From the NCBI GenBank assembly GCA_965222215.1, contig OZ244931.1:1116001-1180000 (forward strand): 64,000 nucleotides of DNA. The letters are read 5' to 3'. The notes under the pieces are model-generated. The model was not told where the DNA came from. It did no database searches and worked only from the letters and a program-made list of their open reading frames with translations. Shown here one piece after another: positions 51,483 to 60,116 of the stretch; the first letter of the stretch is position 1, and each line of letters opens with the position of its first letter. The position numbers were made by a program, and so were the translations under genes. This DNA is from JABJAG01 sp965222215 (GTDB taxonomy: Bacteria; Pseudomonadota; Alphaproteobacteria; UBA6615).

Positions 51483-54400
51483 CTATTCCGCGGGCGCGCC
51501 CGGTGCGTCCGGGCTGTCGACGGCCTCGTTGCGCCCGCGCCGCCACGCGACCACATTCTCGCGCAGCATCAGCGCGCTCGGCGTGATCAGCAAGGTGAGC
51601 ACGGTCGCGAAGCTCAGGCCCGCAACGATGGCGGTGGAGAGCTGGACCCACCACTGGGTCGAGGGCGCGCCGATCGCGATTTCGCGGGTGACGAAATCGA
51701 TGTTGATCTGCAGGACCATGGGCATGAGGCCGAGTACGGTCGTGACCGTGGTCAGCAGGACCGGCCGCAGACGCTGGGCGCCGGTCAGCAGGATCGCATC
51801 GCGCGGCGCGAGATGCTTGCGCAATCGGTCGAAGGTGTCGATCAGGACGATATTGTTGTTCACGACAATGCCGGCCAGCGCGATCACGCCGATGCCGCTC
51901 ATCACGATACCGAAAGGCTGTCCGACGATCAGCAGGCCGAGCATGACGCCGATGGTCGACATGACCACCGCCGTCAGGATCAGCAACGCCGAATAGAAGC
52001 TGTTGAACTGGGTCACGAGGATGATCGCCATCAGGAACAGGGCCACGGCGAACGCCTTCATCAGGAAGGACTGGGCCGCTTTCTGTTCCTCGTCCTCGCC
52101 ACGGAACTCCACGTCGACGCGCGGATCGATCTCGGCCGTGTCGAGCCAGGTCCGGATCCGGGTCACCATGTCGTCCGCCAGCACGCCCGGCAGGACGTCG
52201 GCGCGCACGGTCATGACCCGTTCGGAATCGACCCGCTGGAGCCGGCCGGTGCGCGGTTGTGCGTCGCGCTCCACGAAGTTGCTGATCGGGACCATGCCTT
52301 CGGCGGTCTGCAGCCGGATTTCGTCGAGCTGGTCGATGGTCCGGTCGCCCACGGGATAGCGGGCGACGATGTCGATTTCGTCGTCGCTGTCGTTGGGGCG
52401 GTAGTCCGTGACCTTCATGCCGTTGGTCACGAACTTCACGGCATTGCCGATCATCGACACATCGGCCCCGAATTTTGCGGCCTCCGCGCGATCGACGGCG
52501 ATTTCCCATTCGATCCCGGGGATCGGCCGGCTGTCCTCGATATCCTTGAGCCCCGCGAGGGAGTTCACATAGGCACGCACCTTCGCGACTTCGGCCTCGA
52601 GCAGTTCCGGGTAGCGCGAGCTGAGCTGAACCTGCACCGGTTTGCCGACCGGCGGGCCCGCTTCCTCCTTGCGCGTCTCGACGAATATTCCCGCCAGGTC
52701 CGACGTGCGCTCGAACACGTCGGCCAGGATCACGTCCGCCGGACGGCGCTGGTCCCAGTCGGCGAATTCCAGGTTGATGGTGCCGATGACGTCCTCGGCC
52801 TCCTCGTCGCGGACGGGCAGGTTGCCAGACAGGGAGTAGATCGAATCGAACTCGCCGCGCTCGTCCTGGAGTTCGAGGATGCGCGCCTCGACCTCCGAGA
52901 CGAGCGTTGCCTTCTCGATGACCGACAGGTTGCCGCGCGCATGGATCTGGATCGCCGCCTGTTCCGGTTCGACATTGGGAAAGAACTCGACCCCCTTGCC
53001 GAGCGCGCCATAGGCTATCCAGGAGGCAACCAGAACGGCGAAGGCTCCCGTCAGCACGATGCCCGGACGCTTCAGCACGGCGCTCAGAAGCCTGATGTAG
53101 CCCGCCGTGATGCCCGTGAGCTTGCTGGTATCGAGTTTCTCGTGATCGGACAGGGCGCTCGCGGACTCGTCCTTCGGCGTTGTCGCCGATGCCTTGTCCG
53201 CATACCGCGTGAGTTTCGAGCCGATCCAGAGACCCCCGGCCAGCCCGGCGAGGGTGAAGATCAGGCCGACCACCGTGACGCCCGCGCCGCCGCCGAATAC
53301 AAGCCCGGCCAATGCGCGGCCGATCGCCGACAGCAGCACGGCGCCGATGCCCGCGCTCAGGGCGTAGATCACGAGCCGCGAGATCAATGCGAAGTTGGCG
53401 CCCAGGACGGGCACGAACAGCAATGCCATCGCCAGGGAGGCGGTCAGCGTCGCCACGAGCGTGATCGGCAGGAACTTCATGAACTCGCCGACGATTCCGG
53501 GCCAGAACAGCAGCGGGGCAAACGCGGCGAGGGTCGTCGCGGTCGACGCGATGATCGGCCAGGCCATGCGTTTGGCGGCCATGCCGTACGCCTTTTCGGG
53601 CGGTTCGCCCTCGCGAAGCTTCCGGTCTGCGTACTCGGTGACGACGATGGCCCCGTCGACCAGCATGCCCACCGCGAGGATCAGCGAAAACAGCACCACG
53701 ATATTGACGGTCAGGCCGAGCGCATTGATGACCAGGATCGCGGTCAGGAACGACCCGGGGATCGCGATCGCGACGAGGATGCCGGAGCGCAGCCCGAGCG
53801 CGCCGACGACGGCGATCATCACCAGCAGCACGGCGCTCAGCACGTTGTTCTGCAGGTCCCGCAGCATCGTGCGGACCTGCACCGACTTGTCCTGGGAGAA
53901 GGTGACCTCGACAGCGTCCGGCCAGGCCGCGTTTTCGGTCTCGACCACATCGCGGACCTGTTCGATGGTCTCGATGATGTTCTCACCGGTCCGTTTCGAG
54001 ACTTCGAGCGAGACGGCGGGCGAGCCGTTGGCCCGGGCGACCGTTTCGCGGTCGCGGAATGTCCGGCGGACGGTCGTCAGGTCGCGGAAGGTCACGGTCG
54101 CATTGTCGTTGACCTTCACCGGCAGGTTCAGGATGTCGTCGACGTCCTCGATGAGGCCGGGCACCTTGATCGCGAACCGGCCCTGTCCGGTGTCGAGCGA
54201 GCCGGCCGCGACGAGCTGGTTCGAGCGCGACAGCAGGGTCAGCAGCGCACCCGGGTCCACGGAATAGCTTTCGAGCAACTCAGGCTCGACGATGATCTCG
54301 ACCAGTTCGTCCCGGTCGCCGCCGATCTTCGCTTCGAGGACGGGTGGCAGCGCCTCGACGGCGTCCTGAAGGTCGCGGGCGAGGCGCATCAGGGTCCGTT

Positions 54401-54845
54401 CCGGGACGTCGCCGGACAGGGTCACCACGAGGATCGGGAACAGGCTGAGGTTGACCTCGTTGACCGTCGGCTCGTCCGTGTCGTCCGGCAATTCGGGCCG
54501 CACGAGATCGACCTTCTCGCGCACATCGTCCATGGCGATGTCCGGGTCGAAGCCGGCCTCGAACTCCAGCACCACGTTGCCGCCGCCCAGATAGGCCGTG
54601 GAGCGGATCTCCTTGGCCCCCTCGATGGAGCGCAGCTCGGCCTCCATGGGCCGGATCAGCAGGCGTTCTGAATCTTCCGGCGAGATGCCGTCATGATGCA
54701 TCGAGACGTAGATGATCGGGATGTTGACGTCGGGCTCGGCCTCTTTCGGGATCGCGACAAAGGAAAACGCGCCCGCGATCAGCAGGAGCAACAGGGTCGC
54801 CAGAACCGTGCGCGACCGGTTGAGGCCGGCATCGATCAGGCTCAT
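51483..54845 (-). CDS. RND efflux transporter permease
   Basis: Inner-membrane RND pump of 1120 residues, twelve membrane segments and two large periplasmic loops. The N-terminal TVLATLLLLLIAGAFSFVAIP and RND motifs are typical. The TM4 proton-relay motif reads GMLVDGAIVVTEYADRKL: Asp397 is kept but the usual second Asp is Gly398. Which substrates it moves is unknown. It overlaps the membrane-fusion gene by 4 bp and forms one operon with it and padR. Confidence 0.93.
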   Translation of the reverse strand: MSLIDAGLNRSRTVLATLLLLLIAGAFSFVAIPKEAEPDVNIPIIYVSMHHDGISPEDSERLLIRPMEAELRSIEGAKEIRSTAYLGGGNVVLEFEAGFDPDIAMDDVREKVDLVRPELPDDTDEPTVNEVNLSLFPILVVTLSGDVPERTLMRLARDLQDAVEALPPVLEAKIGGDRDELVEIIVEPELLESYSVDPGALLTLLSRSNQLVAAGSLDTGQGRFAIKVPGLIEDVDDILNLPVKVNDNATVTFRDLTTVRRTFRDRETVARANGSPAVSLEVSKRTGENIIETIEQVRDVVETENAAWPDAVEVTFSQDKSVQVRTMLRDLQNNVLSAVLLVMIAVVGALGLRSGILVAIAIPGSFLTAILVINALGLTVNIVVLFSLILAVGMLVDGAIVVTEYADRKLREGEPPEKAYGMAAKRMAWPIIASTATTLAAFAPLLFWPGIVGEFMKFLPITLVATLTASLAMALLFVPVLGANFALISRLVIYALSAGIGAVLLSAIGRALAGLVFGGGAGVTVVGLIFTLAGLAGGLWIGSKLTRYADKASATTPKDESASALSDHEKLDTSKLTGITAGYIRLLSAVLKRPGIVLTGAFAVLVASWIAYGALGKGVEFFPNVEPEQAAIQIHARGNLSVIEKATLVSEVEARILELQDERGEFDSIYSLSGNLPVRDEEAEDVIGTINLEFADWDQRRPADVILADVFERTSDLAGIFVETRKEEAGPPVGKPVQVQLSSRYPELLEAEVAKVRAYVNSLAGLKDIEDSRPIPGIEWEIAVDRAEAAKFGADVSMIGNAVKFVTNGMKVTDYRPNDSDDEIDIVARYPVGDRTIDQLDEIRLQTAEGMVPISNFVERDAQPRTGRLQRVDSERVMTVRADVLPGVLADDMVTRIRTWLDTAEIDPRVDVEFRGEDEEQKAAQSFLMKAFAVALFLMAIILVTQFNSFYSALLILTAVVMSTIGVMLGLLIVGQPFGIVMSGIGVIALAGIVVNNNIVLIDTFDRLRKHLAPRDAILLTGAQRLRPVLLTTVTTVLGLMPMVLQINIDFVTREIAIGAPSTQWWVQLSTAIVAGLSFATVLTLLITPSALMLRENVVAWRRGRNEAVDSPDAPGAPAE

Positions 54846-55933
54846 GTGCTGTCGCCCCCGACGATGCGCGCGCTGCCGGGCACCGGCGTGACCCGTTCGC
54901 CGTCGATCACGAATTCCTGCCCGACGGTGATCAGGCGGATCGTCTCCGGCAGGCCGCCGAGCCAGACTCCGCCCGGCTCGTCGGCGATGATATCGACCGG
55001 CCGGAACACGACCGTGTCGTTGTCGTTCACCGTGCGCACGCCGACCACACCGTCGTCGTTGAGGGTGAGGGTGGAGGGCGTCACGAAATGCGCCATCGCG
55101 CTTTCCACGGGAATTTCGATCTCCGCTGTCAGTCCGTCGCGCACGGACTGGTCCGCGTTGGGCATTTCCAGTTCGACCCGATAGGTGCGGGTCGATGGCT
55201 CGGCGACCGAAGCGACATAACGCACGATGGCTTCGCGCTCGCTGCCGTCGATCAGCCGGATGCTGCCCGGCATGCCTTCCGCGATCTTGCCGACCTGCCG
55301 CTCGCTGACGTTGCCGACGACCAGCATGGGATCGAGATCGACGACCGTCGCGGCGATGTCGCCGACGCGGACATAGTCGCCCTTTTCGACATGGTCGGCG
55401 CCGATCGTGCCATCGAACGGCGCGCGGAAGGTGGTCCGGTCGATGTCGATCTGCATCTGTTCGACCACGGCGCGCGCGGCATCGAGGCGGGCCTGAGCCG
55501 CCGCTTTCTCGGTCTCGGAGCGGAAGCCGCGCTGGTTCAGTTCGGCCGCCGCCTTGAACTCGATCTGGCGCTGGCGGAGCGTCGCCTGCGCCTCGGCGAG
55601 CTTTGCCGGCCGCTCGTCGAGCCGGAGCTTGGCGATGGGATCGTCCGCCAGAACCTTTTCGCCGCGGCGGGCGAAGATTTCGACGACCTGGCCTTCGGTT
55701 TCGGAACGCAGGTCGACCTTTCGGGAAGCTTCGGTGCGGCCGGTCACGTCGACCGTCTCGATCCGCGGCATCGCCTTCAGATCGGCGACCCGGACTTTCA
55801 TCAGCGTCGCGGCCTGCTCGACGGGCGCGGCTTCGTCGTCGCCATTGGCGTCGTTCGGCGCGAACTGGCCGGTGAGGATCCAGCCGACCGCCAGCACGGC
55901 GAGGACCAGTGCGGTGATGATGGATTTGTTCAT
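54842..55933 (-). CDS. RND periplasmic adaptor (membrane fusion) protein
   Basis: A 363-residue adaptor. An N-terminal membrane anchor (IITALVLAVLAVGWILTGQF) is followed by the lipoyl/barrel-sandwich region split by a helical hairpin (VDLRSETEGQVVEIFARRGE; FRAPFDGTIGADHVEKGDYV) and a beta-barrel (LVVGNVSERQVGKIAEGMPG). It links the RND pump to an outer-membrane channel; none is encoded here. The start at MNKSI is chosen from the family's form and a GGGAGCCC site. Confidence 0.92.
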   Translation of the reverse strand: MNKSIITALVLAVLAVGWILTGQFAPNDANGDDEAAPVEQAATLMKVRVADLKAMPRIETVDVTGRTEASRKVDLRSETEGQVVEIFARRGEKVLADDPIAKLRLDERPAKLAEAQATLRQRQIEFKAAAELNQRGFRSETEKAAAQARLDAARAVVEQMQIDIDRTTFRAPFDGTIGADHVEKGDYVRVGDIAATVVDLDPMLVVGNVSERQVGKIAEGMPGSIRLIDGSEREAIVRYVASVAEPSTRTYRVELEMPNADQSVRDGLTAEIEIPVESAMAHFVTPSTLTLNDDGVVGVRTVNDNDTVVFRPVDIIADEPGGVWLGGLPETIRLITVGQEFVIDGERVTPVPGSARIVGGDST

Positions 55934-55946
55934 GATGCCGGGCTCC

Positions 55947-56492
55947 CTATTCGGCCACGGCGCGCTGCGGCACCAGTGCCGAGCCCACGAGCTGGTAGCG
56001 GTTGTCGTCAATATATTCGGCCATGGCCCGCTGGACCGCGATGGCGAACCCGTTCAGGAACGCTTCGCCGGCCGTGTCGAAGCCGCCTGCCGCGCGGTTC
56101 TCCATCCGCTCGATATTGCTTTCGATATCGCCGAGCCGGCTGTCGATCATCTGCTCCACCACGGACGGCGGAAGGATATCGGCGAACAGCATGCGGAACA
56201 GAAAATCCGATCGGGTCTTGTCCGGCACGGTCGGTTCCTGCAGCGCACCCAGCAGGGCCATGCGACCGTCCGCGGTCAGGCGGTAGACCTTTTTGTCGGG
56301 GCGGCCTTCCTGGGCGTACTCCGTGACGGAGACGAGGCCGTCGTCAAGCAGGCGCGACAGGGCAGGGTAGATCGAGCTGTAGCCGATGTCCTGGATATGC
56401 CCGAACGGCCCTTCTTCCACGGCCTTGCGGATTTCGTAGCCCGAAGCGTCGCCCTGGCTCAGCACCGCCAGGCAAAGCGTTTTCGCGTCCAT
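55947..56492 (-). CDS. PadR-family transcriptional regulator
   Basis: A 181-residue PadR-type repressor. The winged helix is LCLAVLSQGDASGYEIRKAVEEGPFG (core GDASGYEIRKAVE), DIGYSSIYPALSRLLDDGLVS and GRPDKKVYRLTADGR. The C-terminal half is helical, for dimerisation. It is the first gene of the operon with the efflux genes and lies 13 bp before the adaptor gene. It probably represses its own operon through the inverted repeat upstream. Confidence 0.9.
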   Translation of the reverse strand: MDAKTLCLAVLSQGDASGYEIRKAVEEGPFGHIQDIGYSSIYPALSRLLDDGLVSVTEYAQEGRPDKKVYRLTADGRMALLGALQEPTVPDKTRSDFLFRMLFADILPPSVVEQMIDSRLGDIESNIERMENRAAGGFDTAGEAFLNGFAIAVQRAMAEYIDDNRYQLVGSALVPQRAVAE

Positions 56493-56533
56493 GGGACCCT
56501 CTAGATAACACCCCGATGGCCGTAAAATCTCAC

Positions 56534-56562
56534 ATGATATGAATCAACACAATATATATCAT
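56534..56562. promoter_or_regulatory. candidate PadR operator
   Basis: The inverted repeat ATGATAT-N15-ATATCAT lies 42-70 bp before padR, in a short AT-rich region that stands out from the GC-rich surroundings and probably holds the operon's promoter. Confidence 0.5.
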
Positions 56563-56582
56563 TTTGTAATATGTACGCGAAC

Positions 56583-56611
56583 AAAACGGGGCTCGGCCGC
56601 TCCGTGCCCCG
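56583..56611 (-). terminator. terminator of the dienelactone hydrolase gene
   Basis: The minus strand shows CGGGGC ... GCCCCG with an inner CGG/CCG pair, followed by TTTTGTT. It lies 16 bp after the hydrolase stop and ahead of the padR promoter region. Confidence 0.8.
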
Positions 56612-56626
56612 CTTGCCCGGACCCGG

Positions 56627-57514
56627 TCAGGTCAGGTGGGTGTTGAACCAGTCGATGGTGCGGTCCCAGGCGAGATTCGCCGCCGCCTCGTCGTAGCGCG
56701 GGGTCGAATCGTTGTGGAAACCGTGGTTCGCGCCGGCATAGATGTGCGCCTCATAGGTCTTGTTGTTCGCCATGAGCGCCTTTTCATACTCCGGCCAGCC
56801 CGCATTGATGCGCTTGTCGAGCTCGCCATACTGAAGCAGCAGCGGCGCCTGGATGCGCGGCACGTCTTCGGCCTTCGCCTGCCGACCGTAGAACGGCACC
56901 GAGGCGTCGAGTTCGGGGTAGGCGACCGCCAGCGCGTTGCACACGCCGCCGCCGTAGCAGAAGCCCACGCAGCCGACCTTGCCCGTGACGTCTTCGCGCG
57001 CGGCAAGATGTTCGTAACCGGCGAAGAAGTCGTTCATCAGTTTGACCGGGTCGACCTGCTTTTGCAGGGCGCGCCCGTCGGCATCGTTGCCGGGATAGCC
57101 GCCCACGGACGTCAGGCCGTCGGGCGCGAGCGCGAGGAAACCGGCTTTCGCGACGCGACGCGCCACATCCTTGATGTAGGGGTTGAGGCCGCGGTTCTCA
57201 TGGATCACCAGCACCGCCGGAAGCTTTCCTTCCGCCTTTGCCGGCTTCACGAGATAGCCCCGGACCTCGCCGTTGCCGTTCGGTGAATCGTATGTCTCGA
57301 AGGTCGCCTTGATGTCCGGGTCGTTGAACGAGACCTGCTCGGCGAGTGCGTAGTTCGGCTTGAGCATGTTGAACAGCGCCACCGCCGTGACGCCGCCGAC
57401 GGCGTAGCGCCCCGCGCGGTCGAGAAACTCGCGCTTGGTGATGCCGCCATGGACGTAGAAATCATAAAGTTCGAGAAGCCCCGGATCGAAGTCCTTCGCA
57501 GTCATTCTGGTCAT
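56627..57514 (-). CDS. dienelactone hydrolase family protein, exported
   Basis: An alpha/beta hydrolase of 295 residues. Nucleophile Cys is in GFCYGGGVC, catalytic Asp in the region GELDKRIN and His in GANHGFHND, the DLH triad. The N-terminus has TKREFLDRAGRYAVGGVTAVAL, which resembles a Tat-type signal with KR in place of RR, so it may be exported or membrane-tethered. Related enzymes hydrolyse dienelactone in aromatic breakdown; the true substrate is unknown. The start chosen is the first of two ATGs (57514), after AAAGG. Confidence 0.88.
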   Translation of the reverse strand: MTRMTAKDFDPGLLELYDFYVHGGITKREFLDRAGRYAVGGVTAVALFNMLKPNYALAEQVSFNDPDIKATFETYDSPNGNGEVRGYLVKPAKAEGKLPAVLVIHENRGLNPYIKDVARRVAKAGFLALAPDGLTSVGGYPGNDADGRALQKQVDPVKLMNDFFAGYEHLAAREDVTGKVGCVGFCYGGGVCNALAVAYPELDASVPFYGRQAKAEDVPRIQAPLLLQYGELDKRINAGWPEYEKALMANNKTYEAHIYAGANHGFHNDSTPRYDEAAANLAWDRTIDWFNTHLT

Positions 57515-57698
57515 CGTGTGTTGCCTTTCGTCGCGTGAAGGGGGGCCGGAAAGGAATCCCGCCCCGTTATCCAGCGACCGCGGCAAGTCGATCGCGTGAT
57601 GCCAGCTTGGCACGAAATCGCGGTGCGGGAATTCAATTTCTTGCGAACGGGAAGGTTCCGGGCCGGGCCTGAAATGCACGTCGACGGTTGCCGGAAGG

Positions 57699-57772
57699 TG
57701 GCTGGGGGACCCGGATTCGAACCGGGACTGACGGAGTCAGAGTCCGCTGTACTACCGTTATACGATCCCCCA
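57699..57772 (-). tRNA. tRNA-Gln (anticodon CTG)
   Basis: The minus strand folds into a cloverleaf: acceptor TGGGGGA / TCCCCCA, anticodon stem GCGGA / TCCGT with loop CTCTGAC and anticodon CTG, T arm CCCGG-TTCGAAT-CCGGG, then G and an encoded CCA. Length is 74 nt including CCA. Confidence 0.95.
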
Positions 57773-57825
57773 ACGGAATCTGAGCGCGGTTTAACACACC
57801 TGTTTCCGGCTGTGTAGAGTGAGCT

Positions 57826-58110
57826 ATGACCGAAAAAAGTTACCGGCTCATTGATCGCAACGGCGAACCTTTCGACAGCCCGCGCCCCGGAAAGTATGGC
57901 GGGCACCGGCGCTCGAAAATCTACGGCCGGCTCGATTGCCCGAATGCCCTTCGATGGCTGGCAAAGGGCCACTACGCGCCGCACCGGGTGTTCTTTCGTG
58001 ACGACGCCACCGCCCGCGCGGCGGGCTACCGGCCCTGCGCGAAATGCCTTCCGGATGCCCATGCAGCCTGGAAGAAGCGGCAAAAGGCCGGCCATCCGCC
58101 GAAAGGGTGA
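57826..58110 (+). CDS. stand-alone Ada-type zinc-binding protein
   Basis: A 94-residue protein resembling the zinc-binding domain of Ada. It has GRLDCPNALRWL, HRVFFRDDATARAAGYRPCAKC: the CxxC pair is present, while the first Ada Cys pair is reduced to one Cys. Ada uses these cysteines to repair methyl phosphotriesters in DNA; a single reactive Cys might remain here. Alone it could be a DNA- or zinc-binding regulator. It is followed by 93 bp to the phosphatase gene. Confidence 0.65.
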   Translation: MTEKSYRLIDRNGEPFDSPRPGKYGGHRRSKIYGRLDCPNALRWLAKGHYAPHRVFFRDDATARAAGYRPCAKCLPDAHAAWKKRQKAGHPPKG

Positions 58111-58203
58111 AGCCGCGATACGGCCTCCCGCTTGAGTTCGCCTGCCCACGGTGTAGATTCGGGGCTTCGGCCTAATGCGCCGAATTCGGGAAGGGAGGGA
58201 CCC

Positions 58204-59289
58204 GTGCGAGCCAATACGGCCGGGCATAACGGCGGCGGAAGCCGGGGGCAGCGTCAGGGGCGCTGGTCCCACACCTATGCCGCGCTCGACCTGGGTACCA
58301 ACAACTGCCGCCTCCTGGTCGCACGGCCCGACCGGTCCGGATTCAAGGTCATCGACGCGTTTTCGCGGATCGTGCGTCTGGGCGAGGGTCTCGGGACGAC
58401 GAACGCGCTTTCCGACCGCGCCATGGATCGCACGATCGAGGCCCTGCGGGTTTGCCGATCCAAGATCGAGCGCAACCGCGTAACCCGGATTCGCGCCGTC
58501 GCGACAGAGGCCTGCCGGCGCGCCGAAAACGGGGACATCTTCGTTGCGCGGGTGCGCGACGAACTCGATCTCGACCTGGAAGTCATCGCACCCGAGGAAG
58601 AGGCCGAGCTCGCGCTTGTCGGTTGTTCGCCGCTCTACGATCCCCCGGAAGAACCGGAGGCGAGCGATTCCTATGCGCTTTTGTTCGATATCGGTGGCGG
58701 CAGTACGCAGATCACGTGGCTCCAGCTCGCGCCGTCGGAAATGTCGCGTCGCGATGTGGAAACCGACATCCTCGGCTGTATCTCCATCCCCTGCGGGGTC
58801 GTGACGATGAGCGAGCGGTTCGGCTGTGGCGAAGACGGGCAGGGCCGCACGTCGCCGGAGCGCTACGAACAGATCCGCGCCCATGTCCGCGACCAGCTCG
58901 CGGAGTTCGACCGCCGGCACAACATTGCCGCGAACGTCTCCAATGGCGCGGTCCAGATGGTCGGCACGTCGGGCACGGTCACCACGCTGACGGGGGTATT
59001 CCTGAATCTGCCGCGCTACGACCGTGGCCGGGTCGACGGGCGCGAACTCGCCTTCGAGCAGCTTGAGGCTGCGCGCGATACGCTTCTGGCGCTCGACCGC
59101 CGGGACCGGGCGGCGCACCCGTGCATCGGCTCCCAGCGCGCGGACCTGGTGATTTCGGGATGCGCGATCCTCGATGCGATCTGCGATCTGTGGCCGGTGG
59201 GCCGGCTTCGTGTCGCCGATCGCGGTCTGCGCGAGGGCATCCTCCACGGCCTGATGCGCTCGGCCGACAGGGAATCGGCGGCGAGCTGA
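58204..59289 (+). CDS. exopolyphosphatase / GppA family protein
   Basis: A 361-residue protein of the Ppx/GppA actin-like ATPase fold. It has phosphate loops YAALDLGTNNCRLLVARP and LFDIGGGSTQITWL, and VATEACRRAENGDIFVARV. The family hydrolyses polyphosphate or pppGpp. The GTG at 58204 is chosen because GAAGGGAGG lies before it; an in-frame TTG further upstream at 58132 has no such site. It is 5 bp before rlmE. Confidence 0.9.
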   Translation: MRANTAGHNGGGSRGQRQGRWSHTYAALDLGTNNCRLLVARPDRSGFKVIDAFSRIVRLGEGLGTTNALSDRAMDRTIEALRVCRSKIERNRVTRIRAVATEACRRAENGDIFVARVRDELDLDLEVIAPEEEAELALVGCSPLYDPPEEPEASDSYALLFDIGGGSTQITWLQLAPSEMSRRDVETDILGCISIPCGVVTMSERFGCGEDGQGRTSPERYEQIRAHVRDQLAEFDRRHNIAANVSNGAVQMVGTSGTVTTLTGVFLNLPRYDRGRVDGRELAFEQLEAARDTLLALDRRDRAAHPCIGSQRADLVISGCAILDAICDLWPVGRLRVADRGLREGILHGLMRSADRESAAS

Positions 59290-59294
59290 TTCTC

Positions 59295-60017
59295 ATGGCA
59301 GGTAAGGGAAGAACAGGCGGCCGTTCCGGCAAACGCGGGCCGGGCGGCGGCAGCCGGGCAACATCCGAGCGCGTCCGCACGGCGCGCGGGCGCAAGCTGT
59401 CGTCCACGCGATGGTTGCAGCGCCAGCTCAACGATCCCTATGTGCAGGCGGCCCAGCGCGACGGGTATCGCTCCCGCGCCGCCTACAAGCTGCTGCAGAT
59501 CGACGAGAAGTTCGAATTGCTCAAGCCCGGCACCTCGGTCGTCGACCTAGGTGCCGCGCCGGGCGGGTGGACCCAGGTGATCGCGGAACGGGTGCAGCCG
59601 GCCGAGAGCGGCGCGCGCGTGGTCGCCATCGATATCCTGGAGATGGAACCGATGGCCGGGGTGGATGTCCTGGTGGGCGATATCGAGGACGAGGCCGCGG
59701 TCGCCGGACTGAAATCCGCCATCGGCGGCCCGGTCGCGGTGGTGCTGTCGGACATGGCGACGTCGACCACCGGGCATGCCGCGACCGATCACCTGCGCAC
59801 GATGACGCTTGCCGAAGCGGCATTCCTGTTCGCGTGCGAAGTGCTCCAGCCCGGCGGGGCCTTCGCGACGAAGGTGTTCCAGGGGGCGGACGAACCGGCG
59901 CTGTTCAAGGCGCTCCAGGGACGGTTCTCCAGCGTGCGGCGCTTCAAGCCAAAGGCGAGCCGCAGCGACTCGGTGGAAATGTTCCTGGTCGCCACCGGCT
60001 TCAAAGAGGCCGATTAG
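59295..60017 (+). CDS. rlmE: 23S rRNA 2'-O-methyltransferase RlmE
   Basis: RlmE (FtsJ), 240 residues, methylates U2552 of 23S rRNA. The SAM site is VVDLGAAPGGWTQV, and the catalytic K-D-K-E residues lie in RSRAAYKLLQID, LSDMATSTTG, GAFATKVFQG and SDSVEMFLVA. A basic, Gly-rich N-terminal extension of about 30 residues (GKGRTGGRSGKRG) precedes the domain. The ATG is that of MAGKG, close after the phosphatase. Confidence 0.94.
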   Translation: MAGKGRTGGRSGKRGPGGGSRATSERVRTARGRKLSSTRWLQRQLNDPYVQAAQRDGYRSRAAYKLLQIDEKFELLKPGTSVVDLGAAPGGWTQVIAERVQPAESGARVVAIDILEMEPMAGVDVLVGDIEDEAAVAGLKSAIGGPVAVVLSDMATSTTGHAATDHLRTMTLAEAAFLFACEVLQPGGAFATKVFQGADEPALFKALQGRFSSVRRFKPKASRSDSVEMFLVATGFKEAD

Positions 60018-60116
60018 CCGGGCGTTTCCCGCCGGCGCCGACAATGCTTGTCCGCGCGCACGGGTTGTGTATATAAGCCGCGTCAACCTTCGACACGGTC
60101 ACAGGCCCCGGTTGAC

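Noticed and set aside
51813..54671. Long plus-strand frame opposite the RND permease
   Set aside because: The minus-strand permease is clear by its membrane segments; the opposite product is His/Asp/Arg rich with no features.
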